Source: Saccharothrix sp. ALI-22-I
GTDB taxonomy: Bacteria; Actinomycetota; Actinomycetes; Mycobacteriales; Pseudonocardiaceae
DNA: 64,000 nt
Assembly: GCF_001984175.1 (NCBI RefSeq)
Contig: NZ_MTQP01000069.1
Location: 434,001 to 498,000, forward strand
Direction of reading: 5' to 3'
Part shown: one piece after another, positions 31,879 to 40,733 of the stretch
Numbering within the stretch: the stretch's first letter is position 1
Layout of the letters: every line of letters begins with the position of its first letter
Program-made: the position numbers and the translations under genes
Notes under the pieces: model-generated
Seen by the model: only the letters and a program-made list of their open reading frames with translations
Databases searched by the model: none
Told to the model about the DNA's origin: nothing

Positions 31879-33396
31879 TTGAGTTCGTGGTGGGAAGGAC
31901 GTCGTCCGGATGTGGTGTGGCGTGGACGGGACGCACTCGGGCCCTGGCAATGGCGGTCCGAGGTGAACGGGGTGGGTTCGGCGACCACCTCGCCCCCGGT
32001 GTCGCGGTGGCGGCACCCGAGACCGCGGGAGGCGTCGTGGTCGGACCTGCTCCGGCGGGTGAACGCGGTGGCGGTGCTGCTGGTCGCGGTGGACGTGACC
32101 GCGGTGGTCGCGGTGGTCACCCGGTTCTCGCCGGGCGGGCGGTGGACGGCGGTGGTGGCGGCGGCGCTGCTGGGCGTGCGGGGCGCGTGCCGGCTCTACC
32201 GGCGCCGGCTGTGGCTGTCCTGGTTCCACGACCTGCCACGCTCCGCGGGCGCGACGGCGGTGGCGTTCGCCCTGGTCACACTGGTCGGACTGATCGGCGA
32301 CGCGCCACCGGGCCCGGCCCGGGCCGCCCAGTGGTCGGTACTGGCCTTCGCCGCGCTGAGCGAACCGGCCCGGCTCGCCGTGTTCGCCTTCGGCCGCTGG
32401 TGCCGCCGCCGGTTCCACCGCTGCGACCGCACGATCGTGGTCGGCGCCGGGAAGGTCGGGGTCGACCTGGCCGGCGCGATGCTGGCGCACCCCGAGTTCG
32501 GGCTGCGCCCGGTCGGGTTCATCGACCCCCAGCCCCCGCAGGACCTCCGGTCCGCGCTCGCCCGCGCCGCCCTCCCGGTGGACCTGATGGACGAGGACCT
32601 GGCCGACGCGATCACACGATTGGGTGTCGGCACGGTCGTGCTGGCGTTCTCCCACGCCCGCGAGTCGTCGGTGGTCGACTCGGCCATCACCGCGCACCGG
32701 CTGGGCTGCACCACCCTGGTGGTGCCCCGGATGTTCGAGCTCTACCAGGACGGACCCGATATCGAACGGCTGCGCAGCTACCCGCTGATGCGCCTGGGCA
32801 CCGCGCCGACCAGCAGGCCGAGCTGGTGGGTCAAGCGGGCCATGGACGTGCTGCTGGCCGCCGTCGCGCTGGTCGTACTCTCGCCGGTGATCGCGCTGTG
32901 CGCGCTGGCTGTGCTGCTGGAGAGCGGCCGGCCGGTGATCTTCCGCCAGGTCCGGGTCGGGATGGACGACCAGCCGTTCGTGCTCTACAAACTGCGCAGC
33001 GTGAGAATGCTCGGCGAGGACGATTCCCAAGTCACCTGGTCGGTGGCCGGGGATCGCCGGGTCGGACCAGTGGGACGATTCCTGCGCAACAGTTCCCTGG
33101 ACGAACTACCGCAGTTGTGGAACATCCTCCGGGGCGACATGTCCATCGTCGGACCACGCCCCGAACGGCCGGGTTTCGTGCGTGAATTCTCGGCTATCCA
33201 CGAGCTATACTGGGCCCGGCACCGGGTGCCCACGGGCCTGACCGGACTCGCGCAGGTACACGGACTGCGAGGTGATACCTCAATTGTCGACAGGTCCCGG
33301 TACGACAACTACTACATAGCCAACTGGTCGTTGTGGCTGGACGTGAAAATCCTGTTGCAGACGGTGGGTGAGCTGCTGTGCCGAAGGAATCGCTGA
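31879..33396 (+). CDS. Polyprenyl-phosphate sugar-1-phosphate transferase (initiating glycosyltransferase)
   Basis: A 505-residue membrane enzyme of the exopolysaccharide phosphoglycosyltransferase family. The N-terminal part has hydrophobic helices and a CoA-binding-like Rossmann segment (TIVVGAGKVGVDLAGAML, about residue 192). The C-terminal catalytic part begins WWVKRAMDVLLAAVALVVLSPVIAL and includes PVIFRQVRVGMDDQPFVLYKLRS, FLRNSSLDELPQLWNILRGDMSIVGPRPE and VPTGLTGLAQVHG. It would load the first sugar phosphate onto undecaprenyl phosphate. TTG 31879 is the only clear early start in frame; a GTG near 31912 is possible. It is followed, with overlap, by the glycosidase-like gene. Confidence 0.92.
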   Translation: MSSWWEGRRPDVVWRGRDALGPWQWRSEVNGVGSATTSPPVSRWRHPRPREASWSDLLRRVNAVAVLLVAVDVTAVVAVVTRFSPGGRWTAVVAAALLGVRGACRLYRRRLWLSWFHDLPRSAGATAVAFALVTLVGLIGDAPPGPARAAQWSVLAFAALSEPARLAVFAFGRWCRRRFHRCDRTIVVGAGKVGVDLAGAMLAHPEFGLRPVGFIDPQPPQDLRSALARAALPVDLMDEDLADAITRLGVGTVVLAFSHARESSVVDSAITAHRLGCTTLVVPRMFELYQDGPDIERLRSYPLMRLGTAPTSRPSWWVKRAMDVLLAAVALVVLSPVIALCALAVLLESGRPVIFRQVRVGMDDQPFVLYKLRSVRMLGEDDSQVTWSVAGDRRVGPVGRFLRNSSLDELPQLWNILRGDMSIVGPRPERPGFVREFSAIHELYWARHRVPTGLTGLAQVHGLRGDTSIVDRSRYDNYYIANWSLWLDVKILLQTVGELLCRRNR

Positions 33397-34874
33397 ACCG
33401 CCGCTCCATCCATGAACTCGGCAGCCGCTTACTCGGCCTGCTGTGCGCCGCCGCGATGCTGCTGCCGAGCACCGGGTGCACCCTGGACGCGGCGTCGGGC
33501 AAGGCGACACCCCCGGACCCGCTCGCCCCACTGCCGCGGCCATTCGCGCCGTGCGGCTGGTGGTACGGCATCGGCGAGCCACCCACCGCGGCGGACATCA
33601 CGTTCGCCGCGAAGCACTACAGCCTGGTGGTGCTCAACGCGACCGAGACGGCCGCCATGCGCCGGCTCAAGCAGCTCAACCCGCAGATCAAGGTGCTCGT
33701 CTACAAGGACTTCTCCAGCGCGCGCAACTACCCCGGCGCGGTCGACGGCGAGGTGGACTCGCCGTTCCTGCCCACCGGCATCGGCTACTTCAAGGCGCAG
33801 CGCGAGAGCCCGCACTGGTTCGCGGAGGACACCGGGGGCAAGCGCATCGAGTGGAAGACCTACCCGAAGCACTGGCAGATGACCGTGTGGGACCCGGCGT
33901 ACCAGAAGGCCTGGAGCGACGCGGTCACCGCCGAGGTGCTGCGCGAGGGCTGGGACGGCGTACTCGCGGACAACGACTTCAACTCCCTCAAGTACTACTC
34001 GTCGTCCGTGATCAAGGGCGCCGCGGACGCGGCCGAGTCCGACCGGATCATCCGCGACGGCATGGACACGTTCCTCACCGTCGCGGGCGACGCCCTGCGC
34101 CGAGCCGGGAAGATACTCATCCCGAACGTGTCCGAATCGCACCTGACCCCCGGCCGGTGGTCGGCGCACTCCCGCTACGACGGCGCGATGGAGGAGAACT
34201 TCAGCCTCCACGAGTCCGGCACGGGCGAACTGCTCACCTTCAAGGGCAACGAGTGGAAGGAGCTGCGGTCACAGGCCGCGCTCGGCGAGTCCTGGCTGCT
34301 GCTGATCACCCACACCAAGGACCCCCGGGAAGAACGCGTCGGCTACGCCACCGCAGCGCTGCTGGCCAGCCCGTACACGTGCTGGTCCGGCGCGACCACC
34401 AAGGACTACCGCAACCCGGACTGGTCCCGCTACCAGGACGCCGGACTGGGCGAGGCGACCGAGGCCGCGAACCGCCTGCTGTCCGGCGCATGGGACCGAC
34501 GGTTCACCGGCGGCTACGTGGCGGTGAACCCGACCGGCAAGACGACGCAGGTGACCCCGCCACCGGGATTGGTCGACATCGATGACGGCGCCGCCACACC
34601 GACCACCATCGACCTGCCCGCAGGCGACGCCGTGATCCTGGTCAAGCCCACAAGCACCACCACGGCAACCCCACCGACCACCACCTCGACCACCGGACCG
34701 ACCACCACACAGCCGACCCCAACCCAACCCGCAACAACCCAGCCCGCAACAACTCAGCCGACCACAACTCAGCCACCCGAGCCCCAGCCGACAACCCAGC
34801 CGACAACCCAGCCAACGGCCACCACGACCAAAACCCTGACGACGACCACTACGCCGCCGACTCCCACCTCATGA
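33378..34874 (+). CDS. Glycoside-hydrolase-like lipoprotein (GHL15-like) with Thr/Pro tail
   Basis: A 498-residue exported protein. GTG 33378 overlaps the upstream stop by 19 bases. A signal sequence (LLGLLCAAAMLLPSTGC) has a lipobox-like end, so Cys34 may be lipidated. The central part resembles hypothetical glycosyl hydrolase family GHL15: WWYGIG, IKVLVYKDFSSA, GWDGVLADNDFNSL with paired Asp, KILIPNVSES, YDGAMEENFSLHESG with a second acidic pair, and WLLLITHTKD. The last 70 residues are Thr/Pro repeats with TTQP units, a typical wall-spanning linker. It may trim the polymer made by this locus. Confidence 0.8.
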   Translation: MPKESLNRRSIHELGSRLLGLLCAAAMLLPSTGCTLDAASGKATPPDPLAPLPRPFAPCGWWYGIGEPPTAADITFAAKHYSLVVLNATETAAMRRLKQLNPQIKVLVYKDFSSARNYPGAVDGEVDSPFLPTGIGYFKAQRESPHWFAEDTGGKRIEWKTYPKHWQMTVWDPAYQKAWSDAVTAEVLREGWDGVLADNDFNSLKYYSSSVIKGAADAAESDRIIRDGMDTFLTVAGDALRRAGKILIPNVSESHLTPGRWSAHSRYDGAMEENFSLHESGTGELLTFKGNEWKELRSQAALGESWLLLITHTKDPREERVGYATAALLASPYTCWSGATTKDYRNPDWSRYQDAGLGEATEAANRLLSGAWDRRFTGGYVAVNPTGKTTQVTPPPGLVDIDDGAATPTTIDLPAGDAVILVKPTSTTTATPPTTTSTTGPTTTQPTPTQPATTQPATTQPTTTQPPEPQPTTQPTTQPTATTTKTLTTTTTPPTPTS

Positions 34875-36054
34875 GCTCGCGGTAGAGGGCGAGGTGGCGC
34901 CGCGCGCACACGTGCGGCGCGAACCTCTCCCGCGCCCGTTCGGCGAGCAGGCGGCCGGTCCGGGCCGGATCGGGGTCGGCGAACAACGCGCGCAGCCGCG
35001 CCGCCAACTGATCGACGTCACCCGGCGCGGCCAGCAAGTCCACGCCACCCAAGCCCGAAGAACCCGCTCCCGGTGAACCCGAATCCGAATCCGAATACCC
35101 CAGCATGTCTGCCACCCCACCGGTGTCCGTGGCCACCACCGGCTTACCCGCCACCATCGCCTCGGCCACCACCAACGGCTGCTGCTCCATCATGGACGGC
35201 AGCACGAGCGCATCGTGGTGCCGCAACACATCCGGCACATCAGCCCGGAACCCCAGAAACGTCACCCGTCCGCCCAACCCGCGGGCCAACTCTTCCGCCC
35301 TCATCCGCTCCGGACCGTCACCGACCACGGTCAACGTGGCGTCCGCCGGCATCACCCCCGGCCGGGCCAACGCCGCCAGCAGCGTCGCCAACCCCTTGCG
35401 CTCCACCAACAACCCGACGAACACCAGCCGCCGCACCGGCCCAACCGGCAGCTGCACGTGCGCGGGCTCCACGCAGTTGTCGATATGCGTCAACCGAGCC
35501 CCCGGCACCCGCAGCCGAGTCGACAAAAACCGACCCATCGCCCACGCAGGCACCACCGTCCGATGCACGGCACGCGCCACCACGGCATCCGCAGCCAACA
35601 CGACCCGCGTGTAAGCAGAAGGCGGGACAGCCTGCGGCACCCCTCGGAACCACGCCTCCCCCACATCGTCCGGCACACCGTGGTAGGTCTGGATCACCTT
35701 GTGCCGCCACCGCAAACCAGCGCTGACCAACCCGGCCCGCCGATCCTGCGCGTGCACCACATCCGGCCGCCACGCCCGCACCGCCACCCGCGCCCGCCGC
35801 CCAGCCCGCAAGTCCGTCTTGTCACCAACGTCCACGATCTCGTGGTGCACCCCCAACTCCTCCGCCCCCCGACGCGGCACCGGCCCGAACACCCGCACAT
35901 CCACTTCCCCGGACGCAAGCAGAGCCCGCGCGAGCCGCACAGTGACGTCCACCGGCCCCCCGCTGTCCTGCGTCAGCAGATACGCGACCCGCAAACGCCT
36001 GCCGCCTCCCACAAACCCACTCACCGAACACCCAGTCACCGACGACCCACTCAC
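34849..36054 (-). CDS. Family 4 glycosyltransferase
   Basis: A GT-B enzyme of up to 401 residues. RVAYLLTQDSGGPVDVTVRLARAL opens the fold; VHAQDRRAGLVSAGLR, VVPAWAMGRFLSTRL, LVFVGLLVERKGLATLLAAL and VLPSMMEQQPLVVAEAMVAGKPVVATDTGGVADML (with the nucleotide-contact Glu pair region) follow. The GTG at 36054 overlaps the previous stop (GTGA). The first 20 residues come from imperfect 14-15-base repeats, so the true start may be a later GTG before RRLRVAYLL. It is last in the nine-gene operon and overlaps the glycosidase-like gene end by 26 bases. Confidence 0.9.
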   Translation of the reverse strand: MSGSSVTGCSVSGFVGGGRRLRVAYLLTQDSGGPVDVTVRLARALLASGEVDVRVFGPVPRRGAEELGVHHEIVDVGDKTDLRAGRRARVAVRAWRPDVVHAQDRRAGLVSAGLRWRHKVIQTYHGVPDDVGEAWFRGVPQAVPPSAYTRVVLAADAVVARAVHRTVVPAWAMGRFLSTRLRVPGARLTHIDNCVEPAHVQLPVGPVRRLVFVGLLVERKGLATLLAALARPGVMPADATLTVVGDGPERMRAEELARGLGGRVTFLGFRADVPDVLRHHDALVLPSMMEQQPLVVAEAMVAGKPVVATDTGGVADMLGYSDSDSGSPGAGSSGLGGVDLLAAPGDVDQLAARLRALFADPDPARTGRLLAERARERFAPHVCARRHLALYRELMRWESAA

Positions 36055-37139
36055 CGAAGACCCACCACGAGCTTGTCCACCAACGTCGCGACCTGGTCGG
36101 CCACCTGCCGCCGGTCGAACAGCAACTCCACCCGCCGCCGACCGCGCGCCCCCTCCTCATCCGCCAACACCGAATCAGCCAGCCGCAACGCCACCGCCCC
36201 CGCCAACGCCCCGACGTCACCGACCGGCAGCACCACACCACCCTCACCAACACTCTGCCGCGCCCCGCCGACATCGAACGCCACCACAGACCGCCCGCTC
36301 GCCATCGCCTCCAACGGCACCAACGCCATCCCCTCCGCCCGCGACGGCATCACCACCACATCGGCGGCGGCGTAGAAGTCGGCGACCGAGTCGTCATGCC
36401 CCCACCACCGCACGGACTCGTCGTCACAAGCCGCCCGCCACTGCGGACCCATCGGTCCGTCACCTACCAGCACCAGCCGCGCATCAGGCACCCGCCCCCG
36501 CACCTCCGGCCACGCCGCAAGCAACTGGTCCTGCCCCTTGAGCAGCGCAAGCCGACCAACGCACACCGCCGTGGGCACATCCGGCAGCCCCAACCGCCGC
36601 CGCGCCGCGACCCGATCACCAGGCCGGAACCGCTCGACGTCCACGCCGTTGCACACCACTTCCGCAGGTCCACGGACACCGGCTGCCCGCCCCACCGCCA
36701 GTTCGTCGTCGCTCACACACACCAACTGGTGCGTCCACCGCGACCCCACCCGCTCCCAAGCCCGAGACGCACGCCCCACCACCCCGGCAGCGCTCTGGAA
36801 CGACCACATGTGCGGCTGGAACAACGTCGGCCGCCGCCCCCGCACCACCACCCGCCCGACCAGCCCGGCCTTGGAACTGTGCAGGTGCACGACATCCGGC
36901 GCGAGATCCCGCAGAATCCGCCGAAGCCGCAGCGCCTCCCCCACCGTCCCCACCCCAGGTTGCCGACGGGCAGACCACTCACGCACCTCGACACCCACCC
37001 CACGCGCCCGTTCGGCGAGCGACCCCGGCGGACACACCACGGCTACCGACCACCCGAGTTCCCGTTGCGCCTCGGCCAACTCCAACACCACCGCCGCCAC
37101 CCCGGCCTCCACGGGCTGGCTCACGTGCACGACCTTCAT
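36051..37139 (-). CDS. Family 4 glycosyltransferase
   Basis: A 362-residue GT-B enzyme. MKVVHVSQPVEAGVAAVVLELAEAQRELG starts the acceptor domain with the glycine-rich loop; PDVVHLHSSKAGLVGR, VCNGVDVERF, AVCVGRLALLKGQDQLLAAW and VMPSRAEGMALVPLEAMASGRSVVAFDVGGARQ follow. The last block is the donor-sugar site with the EGMALVPLEAMA motif. Its ATG overlaps the flippase stop (ATGA). Confidence 0.93.
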   Translation of the reverse strand: MKVVHVSQPVEAGVAAVVLELAEAQRELGWSVAVVCPPGSLAERARGVGVEVREWSARRQPGVGTVGEALRLRRILRDLAPDVVHLHSSKAGLVGRVVVRGRRPTLFQPHMWSFQSAAGVVGRASRAWERVGSRWTHQLVCVSDDELAVGRAAGVRGPAEVVCNGVDVERFRPGDRVAARRRLGLPDVPTAVCVGRLALLKGQDQLLAAWPEVRGRVPDARLVLVGDGPMGPQWRAACDDESVRWWGHDDSVADFYAAADVVVMPSRAEGMALVPLEAMASGRSVVAFDVGGARQSVGEGGVVLPVGDVGALAGAVALRLADSVLADEEGARGRRRVELLFDRRQVADQVATLVDKLVVGLR

Positions 37140-38542
37140 CGAAGCCACGCCTTCCGGTTCGCAGCCAGCACGACCACGCCGCACACCACCGCCAACACGC
37201 CCCCTTCACCCAGCGCACCCACCACGGAACCGGGCGGCCCGAACACGTCACCAACTAAATGCGCCACCGCCGCACAACCCCCTGCCGCCAAGACCACCCC
37301 GGCAATCCCCTTCGCCAGCAACCTCAACGGCGGCCCGATCCCCCGCCGGACCAACGCACACCACGTGCACGGCACCACCAGCCACGCCGCCACGACCTGC
37401 ACCAACGCGACCGCCACCACCCCGTGCCGGGTGAACACCAACAACCCGCCGACCAACAACGCCAGGTGAGTCGCCTCCAACGCCAGGTAACGGCGGGCGT
37501 GCCCGGCCCCCTTCAGCACCTGGTACCACAGGTGCAGCAGGCTGATCCCCAAGCCGTACAGGCACAGCAGAGTCAACGGCACCGCCGCCTCCGCCCACCG
37601 CGCGCCGAACACCACCACCCGATCGGCCAACGCCGCCGTCACCGCGTACAACCCACCGGTCACCACCAGCACCGCCGACGTGAACCGCCCGACCACATCG
37701 GACAGCCCTTGCCCCTCCCGGATCAGCTTGGCGCACAACGGGAGAACCACGCCGCCGAGCACCACCGCGACCAGGATGTACGGCACCCAGGCGATCCGGT
37801 ACGCCAACGAGTACACGCCGACCGCCTCCGGCCCGTGCACCCGCGAGATCGCCAAGTAGTCCAGGTTGATCAGCAGCACGGCCACCAGCGCACCCGGCCC
37901 CACCACCGCGATCCACCGCAACGCCTCGGCCGCCGCGTCCACGTCCCACACCGGCCGCACCCACACCCCGACCACCACACCCAACACGGGTTGCGCGACG
38001 GCCGTGCACAGCAGCCCGATCACCAGCGAGTACGGCCCGGCCCCACCCACCGCGAGCACGATCGTCACCACCGCGCCGAGCACCGCACCACCCGCGTCGG
38101 GCACCAACCGCCGGCGGAAGTCCAGCTCCCGGTGCAGCAACCCCATCTGCACCCCGGCCACCGCCGAGAACGGCAGGCTCACCGCCGCCAGCCGCACCAG
38201 CGACGCCACCGAAGGAGCGTCCAGCGCCCGCGCGATCCCGTCGGCCGCCAGCACCAACCCGACCGCCAGCACCACTCCCACGCCCACGCTGAGGATGAGC
38301 AGCGTGCCCGCCACCCGGCGCGGGTCCCGGTCCGTCCTGCTGACCACGTCGTACACGCCCATCGACTGGACGACCTGGCCGATGTTCACCAGCGCCACCG
38401 CCAGCGCCACCAGCCCCAGCCCCTCCTCGGTGAGGAAGGCGGCCAGCACCAGCGTGACGGCCATCTGGCTGCCCTTGCCGACCAGGTTGACCAGGAACAG
38501 CCACAGCGAACCCCGCACGGCCCGCTGACCGACAGGTGTCAC
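37136..38542 (-). CDS. Oligosaccharide flippase (Wzx-like, MOP superfamily)
   Basis: A 468-residue integral membrane protein with about 12-14 helices. AVRGSLWLFLVNLVGKGSQMAVTLVLAAFLTEEGLGLVALA is the usual opening of polysaccharide flippases. INLDYLAISRVHGPEAVGVYSLAYRIAWVPY and YGLGISLLHLWYQVLKGAG are also typical. It would move lipid-linked repeat units across the membrane. GTG 38542 overlaps the previous stop as GTGA. Confidence 0.92.
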   Translation of the reverse strand: MTPVGQRAVRGSLWLFLVNLVGKGSQMAVTLVLAAFLTEEGLGLVALAVALVNIGQVVQSMGVYDVVSRTDRDPRRVAGTLLILSVGVGVVLAVGLVLAADGIARALDAPSVASLVRLAAVSLPFSAVAGVQMGLLHRELDFRRRLVPDAGGAVLGAVVTIVLAVGGAGPYSLVIGLLCTAVAQPVLGVVVGVWVRPVWDVDAAAEALRWIAVVGPGALVAVLLINLDYLAISRVHGPEAVGVYSLAYRIAWVPYILVAVVLGGVVLPLCAKLIREGQGLSDVVGRFTSAVLVVTGGLYAVTAALADRVVVFGARWAEAAVPLTLLCLYGLGISLLHLWYQVLKGAGHARRYLALEATHLALLVGGLLVFTRHGVVAVALVQVVAAWLVVPCTWCALVRRGIGPPLRLLAKGIAGVVLAAGGCAAVAHLVGDVFGPPGSVVGALGEGGVLAVVCGVVVLAANRKAWLR

Positions 38543-39867
38543 GCCCGCACCGTGCCGACGTCCGAGCAACGGCGGTTGACCGCGAAACCCATCACCAGCA
38601 GCCACGCCACCACGACCGCCACCCCGTCGACCGTCACGTCCACCCGCGAACCCAGCAACCCCCGGATCGCGACGCTGACGAAGTGGAGGTGCGCGAAGGG
38701 AACCGCCATCAGCAACACCGACAGCCCCACGAGCCGCCAGCCACGCTCCCGCCGATGCCGCCACCACACGACCGCCACCGCCGCCATCGACGGCACGGCG
38801 ATCAACACGTCACCGGGCTGGTGCACGACCGCCACCACGACGGCCATGCACGTCAACAGATCCGCCAACGCGGGCTGACCGAACCGGTCCAGCCGCCGCA
38901 CGAGCACCGCGCTCACCGCCAGCACCCCGACCAACACCAACGGCTCCGCGCCGAATGCGATCCACCTCGTGGCCCGGTAGAACACCGCCGCGAGATCGAT
39001 TCGCTGCGCCGTCAGCGAATCCACCGCGCCGTACGAGGTCTGACTGGCGTGCGCCAGGTTCGCCGCGATGACGTCCAGGAACGGCCCGACCCCGCCACTA
39101 CGCACGATCAACGGCACCAAGACGACCAGACTCGCCACCGCCGCGACCGCCGTCCCGGTCACCGCGACCCGCCGTGACCCGCGCACGAACAGCAGGAACG
39201 CCAGCGGCAGACCGAACTGCGGCTTGAGCCACGCCAACGCCAACGCGAACGCCGCCCACTTCGGCGAGTCCCGCCGCGCCAGCAACGCACCCGCCGCCCC
39301 GACCGCGATCAGCGGATTCACCTGCCCGATGTACAGCTGGGCCTTGCCCACTTGGCTGAGCACCAGCAAAGTCGCGCTCACCGCCGTGCCGAGCACCACC
39401 GGCACGTGCTGCCGCAGCCGACCCGCCGCCAACACCGCCAGCGCGACCAGCAGCACCAACGACGCCAACGCGAACGCCACCGCGCCCACCCGGTACCCCG
39501 GCAGCGCGAACGGCGCGTGCAGCAGCAGGTGGTACGGCTGGTAGAGGTTGAAGTTCTGCCGCACCGGCCAGTGCTCGAACATCGTCGCCGGGTGGTACGG
39601 GTTGCCGCCGGCCAGGAACTCGCGGATCGGGAAGTACAGCGCGTCCCGGAAGTCCTGCATCCGCTCCTCGGGCAGGTTCGCCGACGTCGGGAGCGGCACC
39701 TCCCACGACGGCCGCAACGCCCGCCACGCCCCCACAACCCCGACCAGCCCCACCACAACGACAACGAATCGCGCTGTCTTCCCGAGCGGCTTCCCGAGCG
39801 GCTTCCCGAGCGACTTCCCGGACACCCGACCGTCGACGAAAAACGAACGCACCTTCCCGCTCAGCAC
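38539..39867 (-). CDS. GT87 family membrane mannosyltransferase-like protein
   Basis: A 442-residue multi-helix protein of the DUF2029/GT87 family. RDALYFPIREFLAGGNPYHPATMFEHWPVRQNFNLYQPYHLLLHAPFALPGY contains the conserved GGNPY and YQPYHLLL segments with acidic and proline residues used by polyprenol-dependent transferases; ALALAWLKPQFGLPLAFLLF is the WLKPQ motif. About ten helices follow. The N-terminus contains three 12-base repeats (GKSLGKPLGKPLGK). The start GTG 39867 overlaps the previous gene by seven bases. Confidence 0.88.
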   Translation of the reverse strand: MLSGKVRSFFVDGRVSGKSLGKPLGKPLGKTARFVVVVVGLVGVVGAWRALRPSWEVPLPTSANLPEERMQDFRDALYFPIREFLAGGNPYHPATMFEHWPVRQNFNLYQPYHLLLHAPFALPGYRVGAVAFALASLVLLVALAVLAAGRLRQHVPVVLGTAVSATLLVLSQVGKAQLYIGQVNPLIAVGAAGALLARRDSPKWAAFALALAWLKPQFGLPLAFLLFVRGSRRVAVTGTAVAAVASLVVLVPLIVRSGGVGPFLDVIAANLAHASQTSYGAVDSLTAQRIDLAAVFYRATRWIAFGAEPLVLVGVLAVSAVLVRRLDRFGQPALADLLTCMAVVVAVVHQPGDVLIAVPSMAAVAVVWWRHRRERGWRLVGLSVLLMAVPFAHLHFVSVAIRGLLGSRVDVTVDGVAVVVAWLLVMGFAVNRRCSDVGTVRA

Positions 39868-40733
39868 AACACCACCGCCACCACCGTCGCCGAAACCGGC
39901 AGCGCGCCCACCACAGTCGCCAGCTCCTCGTGCCGCCCGCCGCCGGCTCGGACGACCGCGATCACCGCGTCACCGTCACCGGGCTCACCGGTCTTGTCCG
40001 GCAGCTCGGCCGCCAACGCCTCGGCGCGTTCGGTCAACTCCGGCACCACCGCCACGACCCGCGCCGGCCGTGCCGACGCCTCGCACAGCACCGTCAGCCG
40101 CTGTGCCAAGCCGGGGTCGTCGTCGGGCAACACCGCGACCGGGTGCCGCACACCACCGGCGGTCAGAGCGGCCCGCACCTGGTCACCGGGGCGGGTCCGG
40201 CGCAGGTGGCCGACCGCGTAGGCGGCCAGACCCGCGATCACCCCGGCGACCAGGGCCAGGCCGGACGCCAACGGCCGGTCCGGCGCGATCCGCGTGGTCT
40301 CGGGTCGGTCCAGTATGCGGAGCCGGGCGGCCGGCGTGAGCAGGTCGGCGTCCACCACGGCCTGCGCGATCCGCGTCGCGGCCTGCGCGGCCTGGTCGGC
40401 GGTCGGCGCGCGCACCGACAACCGGGCCAGCCCTGAGGCCGGCACCAGTTCCACCGACACACGGCGGGCCAGGTCGTCGATCGTGGTGCCGAGCTCCTCG
40501 GCCGGGCCCCGCAGCACGGACGGACTGCGCGACACCTCCACCAGCGCGGGCAGCGCCAACGCCACGACCTCGCCGTACTGTGCCTGACCAAGCTGGGCAG
40601 GATCGCCCGCCGTCGCCACCGCGAGCAGCCCGACGCGGCTCTCGTGCTCCTCGCCGCCCACCTCGACGGCGATCAACACCGCCAAGGCGACCAGCAGCGC
40701 GACACCGAGACTGATCAGCAGTGGACGCTTCAT
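39861..40733 (-). CDS. Wzz-like chain-length protein with degenerate kinase-like tail
   Basis: A 290-residue membrane protein. Hydrophobic segments near residues 3-26 and 157-177 bracket an extracytoplasmic region of about 130 residues, the layout of Wzz/Wzc co-polymerases. SVELVPASGLARLSVRAPTADQAAQAATRIAQAVVDADL is the characteristic periplasmic end. The C-terminal 110 residues look like the remains of a BY-kinase domain: RVVAVVPELTERAEALAAEL occupies the place of the Walker A helix but lacks the GxxGKS/T motif, and the last strand is ATVVAVVLC. It probably sets chain length without kinase activity. ATG overlaps the next stop as ATGA. Confidence 0.75.
   Translation of the reverse strand: MKRPLLISLGVALLVALAVLIAVEVGGEEHESRVGLLAVATAGDPAQLGQAQYGEVVALALPALVEVSRSPSVLRGPAEELGTTIDDLARRVSVELVPASGLARLSVRAPTADQAAQAATRIAQAVVDADLLTPAARLRILDRPETTRIAPDRPLASGLALVAGVIAGLAAYAVGHLRRTRPGDQVRAALTAGGVRHPVAVLPDDDPGLAQRLTVLCEASARPARVVAVVPELTERAEALAAELPDKTGEPGDGDAVIAVVRAGGGRHEELATVVGALPVSATVVAVVLC

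Noticed and set aside
33463..33480. LPSTG motif suggesting a sortase substrate
   Set aside because: It lies at the end of the N-terminal signal sequence next to Cys34, not before a C-terminal hydrophobic tail; a lipobox-like site is more plausible.
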